A stretch of 57,853 nucleotides of DNA from Gemmatimonadota bacterium (GCA_003248075.1 QJYK01000180.1:1-57853); one strand, 5' to 3'; shown: positions 17,058-26,006, counted from the first letter of the stretch. Notes: generated by a model not told the origin, from the letters alone. Numbers and translations: made by a program.

Positions 17058-18436
17058 CGCGGCAGCGGGCCTCCGCCCGCCCTGGCGAGCCCCAGGGCCG
17101 CCACCAGTACGATCAGCTCCCCGACGCCGTGGGCGAAGGGCCACTCGAACAACGAAACGACGATGGCCGTGGTGAAGGACCACAGACAGGTGATCCGTGC
17201 CCACCGCTCGACCACGGGCGCCTCGCGCCGCGCGCTACGCAGGAGCCCGAGCCAGGTCGATCCGAGAAAGGCCAGCAACCCGAGCAGTCCGAGGACTCCG
17301 GCCTCGGCCGCGACGTGGACGTAACCGTTGTGCGCTGAGCCCACGAAGTCGAACAGCCCGGCGATCTGAGGCCCGAATTGCTCGAGGGCATCGCCGAAGC
17401 CGCCGGGTCCCACGCCCACGATGGGGTGCGCCTGGAACATCAGAAGGCCGGCCCCCGTGAGCAGCAGCCGCTGGGCGACGAGCACGTCACCCGTCGTCCC
17501 CGCGAGGCGCGTCGACAGGGCGCCACCCGTCACGACGTCGACCGCGAGGGCCCCCACGAGCCCCAGACCCCAGAGCCGAACCAGGGTCCGCCCCTCGCCG
17601 ACCAGCAGGAGGACCGCCGGCGCGGCGGCGACGGCCAGCCAGCTGCCCCTCGAGAATGTCGAGCCCAGGCCGAGACCGATGATCACCGCCCCGGCGCACC
17701 AGGCGGCCCGCTGTGCCCCCCTGGACGTCAGCAGCCCCTGAACGGCGAACGGGGCCGAGATGGCCAGATACATCCCCAGCTCGTTCGGCCACCCGAAGCC
17801 GCCCGCTGCACGGTAGAGCGACGATTCCGGAAGCGGAAAGCGGCCGGAGGCGGCCCCGAGGGCTTCCAGCACCGCCGCGCCACCCGCCACCGCCGCCGTC
17901 GCGACGATCCAGCCTGAGGCACTCCGCCATCCGGCCGGACGTGCACGTCCCCTGTCCAGCAGCACCCAGAAGAGCGCGAACAGGAGGACGAAGTTCACGG
18001 CTTCCCGGAGGGCGGCGATCCGCTCACCGGCGAACAGCGCGGAGACGCAGACCGCCGCCGTGAGGAGCCCCAGGGGCACCAACGAGCGCGTGGAGAATGG
18101 AGCTGGTCGTGGATCCAGGCCGCGTCCCAACACCCATCCCACGACCACGACCGCGGCGACAGGCAGGACCGGGGGCAGGCGAACAGCGTCCGTGGACAGG
18201 AACGCGGGGAGGGGCAACGACACAGCGAGCAGGGGAAGGGGCTCGACCCATCCGGCCGTCAGGATCACCGCGAGCGCCGCGGCCGCGAGGCCGCCCGCCA
18301 CGAGCGCCAAGGGCAGGGACATGGAGCTCCACGCGGCGAGTCCGAGGAATGCGGCCGCACCGAGCACCGCCGAAGCGAGCCCCGCGGTCCAGACGTCCGC
18401 ACGCGGATCCAACGCACGCACCCCCGCCGCCGTCAT
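17054..18436 (-). CDS. O-antigen ligase/polymerase (Wzy/WaaL family) membrane protein
   Basis: This 460-residue protein has about eleven to twelve hydrophobic segments. The Wzy_C-type region contains GLGLGSTFSRGSWLAV, followed by FQAHPIVGVGPGGFGDAL and SAHNGYVHVAAEAGVLG, the conserved periplasmic-loop pattern with the H-N of SAHNGYV and the P-x-x-G-x-GPGG motif. It probably polymerises or ligates repeat units on the periplasmic side after flipping. Being the only member of this family in the operon, it is more likely the Wzy polymerase. Four-base ATGA overlaps join it to both neighbours. Confidence 0.85.
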   Translation of the reverse strand: MTAAGVRALDPRADVWTAGLASAVLGAAAFLGLAAWSSMSLPLALVAGGLAAAALAVILTAGWVEPLPLLAVSLPLPAFLSTDAVRLPPVLPVAAVVVVGWVLGRGLDPRPAPFSTRSLVPLGLLTAAVCVSALFAGERIAALREAVNFVLLFALFWVLLDRGRARPAGWRSASGWIVATAAVAGGAAVLEALGAASGRFPLPESSLYRAAGGFGWPNELGMYLAISAPFAVQGLLTSRGAQRAAWCAGAVIIGLGLGSTFSRGSWLAVAAAPAVLLLVGEGRTLVRLWGLGLVGALAVDVVTGGALSTRLAGTTGDVLVAQRLLLTGAGLLMFQAHPIVGVGPGGFGDALEQFGPQIAGLFDFVGSAHNGYVHVAAEAGVLGLLGLLAFLGSTWLGLLRSARREAPVVERWARITCLWSFTTAIVVSLFEWPFAHGVGELIVLVAALGLARAGGGPLPR

Positions 18437-19911
18437 GCCGGGCCCTCCAGCTGTGCGTCCCCCGCCCCGGAGCCGAAGCCCACGGCTCGCCGCAGGGCCA
18501 GGAGCTCGAGCGGGCTCAGCGCGCGGCCGCGAACGTAGACCGAGCCGGCCACGACCAGAAAAGCCAGGCCGCGGAGCCACCCCCCGGTGGGGTCGGGCAG
18601 CAAACGACAGGCGAGTGCCCCGATCCCGCAAGCCGCTGCCAGGACCAGGGCACGCCGGCGAGGGGCGGCCCCTGCCACGATCGGCAGGGCGATCAGGAAG
18701 CCGGTCACCAGGAACGCCTCCGAGACGAGACGGGCCGTGGCTGCGCCCACGGCGCCCATCGCGGGAACGAGGGAGCGGTTCAGCAGGAAGTTGGCGACGA
18801 CGGCGACCAGGTAGAGCGCGGCCACCGGTCCCATCCGGCCTGAGGCTCCCATGACGTAGCCGCCGACGATGGTGAGCCCCAGGAGGGGAAGCAGCAACGC
18901 GAGCAACGCCAGGACCTGGGCAGCGCTCCCGTACTGCACGCCAAAGACGAGTCCGACGACCGGAGACGCCACCAGGTGGAGCGCGAGGCCAGCGGGCACG
19001 GCAGCCAGGAGCACGACCTCCATGTACCGCGCCGCAGGCGCGCCGTCACCCGTCCCCGCATGACGCGAGAGCTGCGGGTACACCGCGCCAGCGGCAACGA
19101 CGAGCAGCGCTTGGAACACGTCCACGAACTTGTACGCGGCAGTATAGACGCCGGCTTCGGCGGATCCGCTCCAGCGTTCGACGAGCAGGACGTCCATCTT
19201 CGAGTAGAGGGCGATCCCGACGAAGGCCGCGGCGAACGGGGCCAGGCCGGTGACGAGGCCCCGGACCGTGCGCGCGTCTCCGATGCCTCCCCCCCGTGCC
19301 TCTCGCGGCAGTCCCAGCCACAGCCAGGCGAAGGCGGCGCTCCACCCGGCCACGAAGCCCCAGCAGTAGAGCACCAGATCGTCGGTCACCACCAGGAGCG
19401 GGACACCCACCACAGCGGACACGATCCCGAACAACGCCGAGGCCTGGGTCCAGCGGGCCATGCGCTCCACGGCCTGATAGTACGCGGCCAGGTTCTCGGC
19501 GAACGCGTTCATCACCCACCCCAGGGAGAGCACCAGCGCCGCCGCCCGGGCTTGCGGGTCGCCGAACAGCAGACGGGCCGCCCAGAGGGTCGCGAGGACC
19601 ATCAGCCCACCCGAGAACCACTTCACGGTGTGCGCGGCCCCGAGAAGCCGTGCCGCCGAGGTCGGGGCCCTCGCGATCTCGCGGACCAGGAGGGGCAGCA
19701 TGCCCAGCGTGGCCACCACCGAAATGATGACCGCGAGAGCGGCGGCGGCGCCGTACACCCCGAAGGCCTCCGTCCCGAGCCAGCGGGCTGCCACGATCAC
19801 CGAGGCGAGCGTGAACAGGCGCGGCACCGCGAAGGCGAGGAGCAACGCGACGCCGTTCCGGAGGATCCGGTGGACCCGTCCATCTCGTTGGGTCCCCTCG
19901 AGCCCGGTCAT
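18433..19911 (-). CDS. Oligosaccharide flippase family protein (Wzx-like)
   Basis: This 492-residue membrane protein of the MATE/MOP superfamily has around twelve to fourteen membrane segments. GVALLLAFAVPRLFTL, ARWLGTEAFGVYGAAAAL and YSKMDVLLVERWSGSAEAGVY follow the order seen in Wzx/polysaccharide exporter proteins. It should translocate undecaprenyl-linked repeat units to the periplasmic face. The ATG at 19911 overlaps the stop of the sugar transferase. A longer upstream open frame is only the antisense or other-frame extension through that gene. Confidence 0.88.
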   Translation of the reverse strand: MTGLEGTQRDGRVHRILRNGVALLLAFAVPRLFTLASVIVAARWLGTEAFGVYGAAAALAVIISVVATLGMLPLLVREIARAPTSAARLLGAAHTVKWFSGGLMVLATLWAARLLFGDPQARAAALVLSLGWVMNAFAENLAAYYQAVERMARWTQASALFGIVSAVVGVPLLVVTDDLVLYCWGFVAGWSAAFAWLWLGLPREARGGGIGDARTVRGLVTGLAPFAAAFVGIALYSKMDVLLVERWSGSAEAGVYTAAYKFVDVFQALLVVAAGAVYPQLSRHAGTGDGAPAARYMEVVLLAAVPAGLALHLVASPVVGLVFGVQYGSAAQVLALLALLLPLLGLTIVGGYVMGASGRMGPVAALYLVAVVANFLLNRSLVPAMGAVGAATARLVSEAFLVTGFLIALPIVAGAAPRRRALVLAAACGIGALACRLLPDPTGGWLRGLAFLVVAGSVYVRGRALSPLELLALRRAVGFGSGAGDAQLEGPA

Positions 19912-20504
19912 CCGTCGCGCTGTCCCTGGAGGACGGCAACGACGGACCGGACCAGGATCGCCAGGTCCCCCCTCCAGCTCCGCCCCCGAACGTACTCCAC
20001 CTCGATCCTGGCTCGCTCCGGGTACGGCGGGCGGGCCCGTCCCCTCGAGTTCCAGGCGCCGAAGATGCCCGGCTTGACGCCGAGCAGGGTCTCCCGGTCC
20101 TCCCCGAAGAGGTCCAGCTCCTCCGGTACGATGGGTCTCGGCCCGACGAGACCCATGCACCCGGCCAGCACGTTGTAGAGCTGTGGTAGCTCGTCCACGT
20201 AGGTCTGCCGGAGCAGACGCCCCCACCACGGGACCCTCGGGTCCTCTCGGGACGGAAGCTTGAACCCGTTTTCTCGGTGGCGGTCGCGCAGGCCGGATTC
20301 ACGCTTCAGCAGCGCTTCTGCCTCCCGCGTCATCGTGCGGAGCTTCCAGCAGCGGAAGACACGCCCCCCACGCCCCAGACGATGATGACCGAAGAACACG
20401 GGCCGCCCCCCCGCCAACAGCACGAACAGGGCGGCCCCCGCCAGGAGGGGGAGCGCAAGGGCGAGCAGCAACGCCGCGGTGACGATGTCGAAGATCCTGC
20501 GCAC
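19908..20504 (-). CDS. Priming undecaprenyl-phosphate sugar-1-phosphate transferase, short form
   Basis: This is a 198-residue Bac_transf protein with a single N-terminal membrane segment (TAALLLALALPLLAGAAL), then GHHRLGRGGRVFRCWKLRTM, the catalytic DELPQLYNVLAGCMGLVGPRP and KPGIFGAWNSRGR. It lacks the extra membrane helices and CoA-binding-like domain of WbaP/WcaJ and so resembles the minimal PglC-type enzyme. It loads the first sugar-phosphate on the lipid carrier. The GTG at 20504 has GGAAGGG just upstream; a TTG near 20549 overlapping the previous stop is an alternative. Confidence 0.87.
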   Translation of the reverse strand: MRRIFDIVTAALLLALALPLLAGAALFVLLAGGRPVFFGHHRLGRGGRVFRCWKLRTMTREAEALLKRESGLRDRHRENGFKLPSREDPRVPWWGRLLRQTYVDELPQLYNVLAGCMGLVGPRPIVPEELDLFGEDRETLLGVKPGIFGAWNSRGRARPPYPERARIEVEYVRGRSWRGDLAILVRSVVAVLQGQRDG

Positions 20505-20545
20505 CGACCCTTCCGGGAGCCTGGGGGGGCACAGGGGAAGCTCCG

Positions 20546-22474
20546 TCAATCCCACAGGGCAGCGACCTCCGAGCGCCTTCGCACCACCACCACCGAGCCG
20601 CTCACGGGGCACCCCGCCCTCGACAGCCACGCCGACACCCGCTCCACGTCCTGGCGCCGGCTGCGTCCCGAGACGCAGGCGAGGACGCAGCGGCGCGCCT
20701 CGCCTGCCAGAACGGTGGCGTCGGCGAAGCTGGCCACGGCCCGCGCGCGTGCGGGCTCCCTCACCGCGTCGAGGACCTGGGCCCCCAGCGGGTGCATTGG
20801 CCCGATGGGCACGATCACCCCCGTCTCACCCAGCCACGAGCGCAGGGTCGCGAGCTCCGCTTCCGAGGGCGGGGCTCCGGCGCGCAGCGCCACCACGGGC
20901 GACCCGGTGGCGTCTTCCAGCCAGCGGGCCGAGCGCACCGTGGGGTCCGCGCGCTCGACGACGACCATCCCCAGCAGACCGGCGCCGCTCGCGATCAACA
21001 GTCCGGCGGCGAGCCCGAGCTTCTTGCGCGGCCACACGGGCCGATAGCGGAGGGCGGGAGGGTCGACCACCTGCACGTTCGAAAAGGCGAGCGCGAGCCT
21101 GAGCTCCTCCTGCCGCAGTCGCTGCTCGGTGAGGACCGAGACTTCGGACAGCACGCGGACCTCGCGCTGGCCGCGCCCGAATGCGACCGCCTGGGCGGGG
21201 AGTGCACCGACCACTCTCTCCAGCTCGGCGCGCCGGTGCTCGAGCTCGGCAACTCCATCGGCCAGCGACGTCCGATACTCGCTCACCAGCTTGCGGAGCG
21301 CCTCGTCGAGCTGCCGGATCTGTTGGTCCAGGGTGCGTGCCTCGCGCGACTCCGGCTGGCGTACCGCCAACGTCGCCGTGCGCTGCTCCTCCAGAAGCGT
21401 GAGCCGCTCGAGGAGCGTCCCGACGGTCTGATTCTCCAGGAAGCGGGGATGGGCCACCAGCGTGGACCATGCCGACATCGGGTCCGCCGCCTCGTCCACG
21501 CGGATCAGCTGTCGATCGAGCAGGTCGAGCTCGGCGCGGGCCTGCGTGAGCTCCTGGTAGACGATCTCGTAGCGCTGCACCAACGCCTCGCTCTGAGCGT
21601 CCGGGGCGACCAGCCCCGTACGCCTCTGCACCCGTTCCAGCGAGTCCTCCGCAGCTCGGAGCTCGGCGCGCGTGCCACGAGCCACAGTCTTGAGCGAGTC
21701 GACCGTCTGGTCGCTCTCCTGCCGGAAGAGTCGGGCTCGGAGGCGGATGAACTCGGACACGGCGGCGTTCACGACCGCATCGGCGACGCCGGGATCGTCG
21801 TGCGTGTACGAGATCTGCAGGACGTTCGCGTCGCGTCGTGTGCGGACCAGCGAGATCCCTCCCGAGGCGCTGCGCACGGCTTCGCCGAACGGCCGGGTCA
21901 CGAGGTGGATGGTGGTCGGTCCCCCTTCCCGGCGCGGAGCGAACGTGAGCTCCATGCCCCCGAACTCCGCCGCCTCACCGACCCGGAAGCGACCCACCTC
22001 CCCGCGCTGCGGAGCGGTGCGCTCCACGCGCACCTGATCGCCTTCCCAGGTCGCTTCCCAGGTGGCCTTGAAGGTCGTGTCCCGTGACGAGAGGCCGACC
22101 GCGGTGAACAGCGAATCACGGGTCCACCCCCGCGGCGCGTCGAGTCTCACGCTCAACGCGACCGTCCGCACCACCTCCTCGGCCAGGGTGCGGCTCGAAA
22201 GGATCTCCAGGTCGTTCGCGAAGGGATCGCCTCCCGTACGCAGGAAGCTGAGCAGCCCGCCCGTCGCCGAGACCCCGGGGCTCGGCGGCGGCTCACCGAT
22301 GCGCAGCCGGGCTTCGGCCCGGTACACCGGGCGGGAGAGGAGGAGGACCAGAGCAACCACAACCATCACCGCGGCCGCGATGCCTGCGCCCCAGGGCAGA
22401 CGGCGGGCGAGCACGCGGATCACCGAGCGCAAGAAGTCCGGCCGCGCTGTCACGCCCCGCCCCGCGTCCGTCAT
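20546..22474 (-). CDS. Polysaccharide co-polymerase (Wzz/GumC-like) with non-kinase C-terminal domain
   Basis: This 642-residue inner-membrane protein has a first membrane helix (AAAVMVVVALVLLLSR, about residues 34-49), a long periplasmic region rich in coiled coil (residues 250-450), and a second helix around 486-503 followed by ERADPTVRS, the usual Wzz-to-kinase junction. The C-terminal 130 residues sit where BY-kinases have their ATP domain, yet show no Walker A. They may be a degenerate kinase-like domain. The protein sets chain length and links polymerisation to export. The ATG overlaps the stop of the export gene by four bases. Confidence 0.87.
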   Translation of the reverse strand: MTDAGRGVTARPDFLRSVIRVLARRLPWGAGIAAAVMVVVALVLLLSRPVYRAEARLRIGEPPPSPGVSATGGLLSFLRTGGDPFANDLEILSSRTLAEEVVRTVALSVRLDAPRGWTRDSLFTAVGLSSRDTTFKATWEATWEGDQVRVERTAPQRGEVGRFRVGEAAEFGGMELTFAPRREGGPTTIHLVTRPFGEAVRSASGGISLVRTRRDANVLQISYTHDDPGVADAVVNAAVSEFIRLRARLFRQESDQTVDSLKTVARGTRAELRAAEDSLERVQRRTGLVAPDAQSEALVQRYEIVYQELTQARAELDLLDRQLIRVDEAADPMSAWSTLVAHPRFLENQTVGTLLERLTLLEEQRTATLAVRQPESREARTLDQQIRQLDEALRKLVSEYRTSLADGVAELEHRRAELERVVGALPAQAVAFGRGQREVRVLSEVSVLTEQRLRQEELRLALAFSNVQVVDPPALRYRPVWPRKKLGLAAGLLIASGAGLLGMVVVERADPTVRSARWLEDATGSPVVALRAGAPPSEAELATLRSWLGETGVIVPIGPMHPLGAQVLDAVREPARARAVASFADATVLAGEARRCVLACVSGRSRRQDVERVSAWLSRAGCPVSGSVVVVRRRSEVAALWD

Positions 22475-23118
22475 CTGATCAGCAGGGCGGTGAGCACGGA
22501 AGCCACCAGTGACGCCCCGGCTCCCAGGAGGAACGGGAGGTTCTCGGACGCCCAGGAGCGTCGGCCGACCAGGAGCCGATCGCCGGAGCGCAGGGGCTCT
22601 CGCAGTAGACGCGCATCATCCGCGGTGAGCACGACGACCGTGGAGTCCCCACGGACGAGACGGACGTCCCCCCGGTCCGCGGATTCGGTCAGACCCCCGG
22701 CAGCCGCGAGCACGTCGGAGAACGTCATGGTGGGATCCACGGGCTGGAGCCCCGGGACACGTACCTCGCCGAGCACGGCGATCCGGAGCAGAGGCACCAG
22801 CCGCACCGCCGCATCCCTGAACTCCGCAGCGAACGCCCTGCGCACCTCCTCCTCCACCTCCGCGAAAGGCCGTTCCGCGACCTGGATCAGCCCGGCCACC
22901 GGGAGAAGGACCTGGCCCCGGTGGTCGACCTCGAACTGGAGCGGCTGCCGGGCCTCGGTGGGGTCGGGCACCAGCGCGGTCTCTGGGAAGACCTCGAGGC
23001 GCACCATGTCGCCCGGCAGAAGGCGCAGGGTATCCGCCGCAGACCGTTGCTGCGCCGCCCCGCCCGTGACCACGGCGAGCAGAAGCGCGATCGCTGAAGA
23101 CTCGAATGGCAGGCGCAT
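22471..23118 (-). CDS. Polysaccharide export protein (Wza-like, PES plus SLBB domains)
   Basis: This 215-residue protein has a signal peptide (AIALLLAVVTGGAA) and then the PES domain (LLPGDMVRLEVFPE, FEVDHRGQVLLPVAGLIQV) and one SLBB domain (AVLGEVRVPGLQPVDPTMTFSDVLAAAGGL). A hydrophobic segment closes the protein (FLLGAGASLVASVLTALLI). It has no lipobox. Short GumB-like exporters have this layout. It is the first gene of the minus-strand EPS operon, and the promoter and inverted repeat lie directly upstream. Confidence 0.88.
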   Translation of the reverse strand: MRLPFESSAIALLLAVVTGGAAQQRSAADTLRLLPGDMVRLEVFPETALVPDPTEARQPLQFEVDHRGQVLLPVAGLIQVAERPFAEVEEEVRRAFAAEFRDAAVRLVPLLRIAVLGEVRVPGLQPVDPTMTFSDVLAAAGGLTESADRGDVRLVRGDSTVVVLTADDARLLREPLRSGDRLLVGRRSWASENLPFLLGAGASLVASVLTALLIR

Positions 23119-23151
23119 CGGATCCCGGGGATGACAAGGAGCAGCGGCTTT

Positions 23152-23171
23152 GCTTGCCGAGGGGGGCAAGC
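23152..23171. promoter_or_regulatory. Inverted repeat over the predicted EPS operon start site
   Basis: GCTTGCC and GGCAAGC are separated by six bases (GAGGGG). The repeat touches the proposed -10 box and covers the predicted start of the minus-strand transcript, a position typical for a repressor operator. It could also form a 5'-end hairpin in the RNA. The regulator is unknown. Confidence 0.45.
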
Positions 23172-23198
23172 TTAAAGATCCTAAAGTCGTATAGTCAA
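23171..23198 (-). promoter_or_regulatory. Sigma-70-type promoter of the EPS operon
   Basis: On the minus strand TTGACT (23198-23193) is followed after 16 bases by TTTAAG (23176-23171). It is the only AT-rich stretch between the divergent export and nucleotidyltransferase genes, which supports a promoter role. The predicted start falls inside the adjacent inverted repeat. Confidence 0.5.
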
Positions 23199-23262
23199 CC
23201 GATTCGCGAACCGATGCCCTCCGGCCTCGCCGGACGCCCGTTCGACCCGCGCCCCACCCGCC

Positions 23263-24588
23263 GTGACCGCATCCGCACCGCTGTCGTTCGACGCGTTGGA
23301 CCTCTCGCCCACCGAGGTGGCACAGAGGTTCCGTTGGGCCCGGCGCCAGGGCCACCCTTCATACGTCTGGCCCGACGTCCCGATGGCAGGGTGGTCCGCC
23401 GCGGCCCGGGCGATCGAGTCGGTCACCGCCGCGGCGCTCGCTTCGGGCGTCGCCGTTTCGCCACCCCTGCGGCTCGGGCTGAGTGCTCCCGGGGATGCCG
23501 TGGAGCCGGCGCGCGCATTGGGTGTCGCCGCCTTCACCTCGGGCATGGGCCCCTGGTTGGGTCGGTGGATCGAGGACGGGACTCTCCTGGCCGACCCCGA
23601 CACGGCCGCCGTGCTCGAGCTCCACCTGCGTCATGCCCGGGTCCGGGCGGGGCGTGTCCTGGAGCTCCTGGGCTCCCTGGGGCCGACGCTCCGTGGCCTC
23701 GACCCCTGCCCTTTGATCCTGAAGGGCGTGCACACGGGCTGGATGTATTTCCCGGAGCCCTCCTGCCGCCCCGCCGCGGACGTGGACCTCCTCGTGGCCC
23801 CGGAGCTCCGCCGGGCGACGGAGCAGGCGCTCGAGTCGAGAGGCTACACGCTCACACAGCGCCAGCGTCGGCCCATCCGATCGGTCTGGCGTCCCCCCGG
23901 GGCCCCGAACGCGCTCCCGTCCCTGTCGCTGAGCCACGGGCAGGGCCCCCTGACCGTGGACCTCCACGCCTCGCTGGAGCGGAGCTTCCTCGGCATCCGC
24001 GCGGTCGCCCTCGCCTGGCCGCGCGCCCCGGACACCGTGGCGATTCCAGGGCTGCCGGATCCGTTCCGGGGCCTCGCGGCCCCGCACCTGGTCCTTTCCC
24101 TCGCGCTCCACGCCTCGGAGGACCTCCACAACATGCAGCTCCTTCGCGTCGTGGAGATCGTTCTGGTGGCCCGTTCCATGGGCGACGGTGACTGGGATCG
24201 GGTCATCCACCTGGCCGACGGCTCGGACGCGCTGCGTTTCGCCTGGCCCGCGCTGGCTCTCGCGGACCAGCTGGCGCCGGGAGCGGTGCGCTCGGACGTC
24301 CTCCGGGCGGCGACGGCGCGCGTCCCCGAGCGGATCCGCCGGGTCGTGACCGGCCTCACGCCCGGCACTGCTCTTCGCCTGGATGGCCTGTCCATCGAGG
24401 AGCGTTTGATGGGGGCGAGCACCCGAGGTGAGCTGCTCCGGCGGATCGGTCACATGCTGCTTCCGTCCCGGGCGGGCAATTCACCCCGGGAGCTGGGACG
24501 CATCTACCTGGAACGCGTCTACCGCCTCTTCCGTGGGCGCGTCCGCCTCCGCTCCGGCCGCGCGGACGGAGGTCGATCGGAGTCCTAG
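23263..24588 (+). CDS. Nucleotidyltransferase family protein (PF14907-like), divergent from the EPS operon
   Basis: This 441-residue protein shows the minimal nucleotidyltransferase signature of this family: LILKGVHTGWMYFPEPSCRP followed by AADVDLLV (D173, D175), with a downstream VDLHASLE stretch. Members occur in polysaccharide and lasso-peptide clusters, often together with HprK-related kinases, and are thought to transfer nucleotide or phosphate groups. Here the partner HprK-like gene ends the divergent EPS operon, which suggests a joint modification step (inference). The GTG at 23263 is the first usable start and has no obvious SD, so the true start is uncertain. Confidence 0.8.
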   Translation: MTASAPLSFDALDLSPTEVAQRFRWARRQGHPSYVWPDVPMAGWSAAARAIESVTAAALASGVAVSPPLRLGLSAPGDAVEPARALGVAAFTSGMGPWLGRWIEDGTLLADPDTAAVLELHLRHARVRAGRVLELLGSLGPTLRGLDPCPLILKGVHTGWMYFPEPSCRPAADVDLLVAPELRRATEQALESRGYTLTQRQRRPIRSVWRPPGAPNALPSLSLSHGQGPLTVDLHASLERSFLGIRAVALAWPRAPDTVAIPGLPDPFRGLAAPHLVLSLALHASEDLHNMQLLRVVEIVLVARSMGDGDWDRVIHLADGSDALRFAWPALALADQLAPGAVRSDVLRAATARVPERIRRVVTGLTPGTALRLDGLSIEERLMGASTRGELLRRIGHMLLPSRAGNSPRELGRIYLERVYRLFRGRVRLRSGRADGGRSES

Positions 24589-24624
24589 CCCCGGGGCGGC
24601 CCGTAGGCGCGTGTACGCGGCGCC

Positions 24625-25845
24625 TCACCCCGGATGCCGGGCCAGCGCCCGGGTCAGGAGTCCCCCGCCCACGGCCGCTACGAGCGCCGCCGTCGTGAAG
24701 AGTGCAGCGAAGGAGCCGGCGCCCAGAAGCAGGCCGCCGGCGCTCGCGCCCATCAAGCCGCTGAGCTCGGTCGCCGCATTCCGCCACGAGGACACCGCTC
24801 CCCGCTCGGAAGCCGCGGCCTCGTCCAGCAGCAGCTCGTCCAGGAGCGGATTCGTCGCCGGTGGCGCGAGGCCCTGAAGCGCGTACCACACCGTCGCGAG
24901 CAACGCGCCCCCCGCGAAGGCCAGGCCCACGAGCGCGACCGGGAAGAACAATACCCACCCCACCAGAACGCGGAGTGGGCCGGCGCGCTGCGCGAGCTCC
25001 CCGCCGGCCACGAGGAGAAGCGCCGTAACCGCCTGCATGAGCCCGAAGAGGAGCCCGATCCGCTCCACGCTCCAGCCGTGGACACGCAGGAAGTAGAGGT
25101 TGAAGAAGGGCAGGACCATCCCCGCGGCGAGCATCCAGATCAGAACCAGTCCGACCAGCAGGCGTATCCGGGGGCGGACCGCCAACGTTCGCCAGCCATG
25201 GCCTCGGCGGTTCGGTGCGCCGGTGGGAGCCGAGGACGGCGTGGCCGTGACGCCGAGGATCCGCACCGCCAGCGGGCCCGAAAGCAGCGTACCTGCGGCA
25301 CACAGGAGAAGGCCCGCGCGGATTCCCGCGATGCTGGACGCGCCCGTCAGGTCGGACCACCAGGTCGGAAGCGCACCCGCCGCCGCCGTCCACACCGACC
25401 CGGACGCCAGCAGCGCGGCCACGTTCCACGAGAAGGCCCGGGACCGGATGTCGGGCGGCGCGATCGCCATGAGCACCGGACCCATGGTGACCCGCCACGT
25501 GGCGGTTCCCGCTCCGGCCATCATCGCGCCGGCGAGGATGCCGGCACCCGACTCCGCCAGCGCACCCCAGGCGAGTCCTGCGGTCCCCAGGAGCGAGGCC
25601 AGGACATACGACCGAGCGGCTCCGAACCGGTCGAGCAGGAACCCTGCCGGGGCCAGCGCGATCAGGCCGCCAGCGGTCATCGACGAGGCGGCAAGCCCCA
25701 TGAAGGCCTCTCCGCGACCCAGGGCATCCAGATAGAAGTTGTAGAGGAAGGCGTGCGCGAAGAGTCCGGCCCCGAAGAGGACATTGGCCGCGAGAAAGGG
25801 CCCAACGCCCGCCCAGCTCGAGCGCTTTTCGGCCCCAGACCCCAC
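24625..25845 (-). CDS. MFS transporter
   Basis: This 406-residue protein has about twelve hydrophobic segments in two halves linked near residues 195-215. The N-half contains ALAPAGFLLDRFGAARSYV, matching the loop 2-3 motif of the major facilitator superfamily (G-x-L-x-D-R-x-G). The substrate cannot be inferred. It lies tail-to-tail with the nucleotidyltransferase gene (36-base gap) and head-to-head with the TonB-dependent receptor gene, so it could share a transport task with the receptor, but no direct evidence shows this. Confidence 0.85.
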   Translation of the reverse strand: MGSGAEKRSSWAGVGPFLAANVLFGAGLFAHAFLYNFYLDALGRGEAFMGLAASSMTAGGLIALAPAGFLLDRFGAARSYVLASLLGTAGLAWGALAESGAGILAGAMMAGAGTATWRVTMGPVLMAIAPPDIRSRAFSWNVAALLASGSVWTAAAGALPTWWSDLTGASSIAGIRAGLLLCAAGTLLSGPLAVRILGVTATPSSAPTGAPNRRGHGWRTLAVRPRIRLLVGLVLIWMLAAGMVLPFFNLYFLRVHGWSVERIGLLFGLMQAVTALLLVAGGELAQRAGPLRVLVGWVLFFPVALVGLAFAGGALLATVWYALQGLAPPATNPLLDELLLDEAAASERGAVSSWRNAATELSGLMGASAGGLLLGAGSFAALFTTAALVAAVGGGLLTRALARHPG

Positions 25846-25949
25846 CAGACCTCCTCTCCGTCGTCCACGCAGGCGCGGTCAGGATCCCGCGTCCCCGTCG
25901 TAGAAGCAAGAACGCCGCATACGTGTCAACCTTGAACTGCTGACGGGTC

Positions 25950-25966
25950 GGGGATCAATTGTCCCC
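25950..25966. promoter_or_regulatory. Small inverted repeat upstream of the TonB-dependent receptor gene
   Basis: GGGGA and TCCCC flank seven bases (TCAATTG) about 40 bases before the receptor ATG, in the 161-base MFS/receptor intergenic region. It could be an operator. I see no cobalamin riboswitch here despite the BtuB-like receptor. Confidence 0.3.
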
Positions 25967-26006
25967 TCCATACGGAATCGCCCCCACGGCTCAACATCGG
26001 CTCGCC

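Noticed and set aside
12708-24588. Lasso-peptide cluster, suggested by the HprK-like and nucleotidyltransferase genes
   Set aside because: No asparagine-synthase-like cyclase, PqqD-like or transglutaminase-like gene, or precursor peptide was seen; surrounding genes are all polysaccharide functions.
25924-25929. Perfect TTGACA on the minus strand before the MFS gene
   Set aside because: No acceptable -10 box follows at 16-18 bases (only TTCTAC), so a promoter was not called.
25846-26006. Search for a cobalamin riboswitch before the BtuB-like receptor
   Set aside because: No B12-box-like conserved elements were recognised and the space is too short for a complete element.
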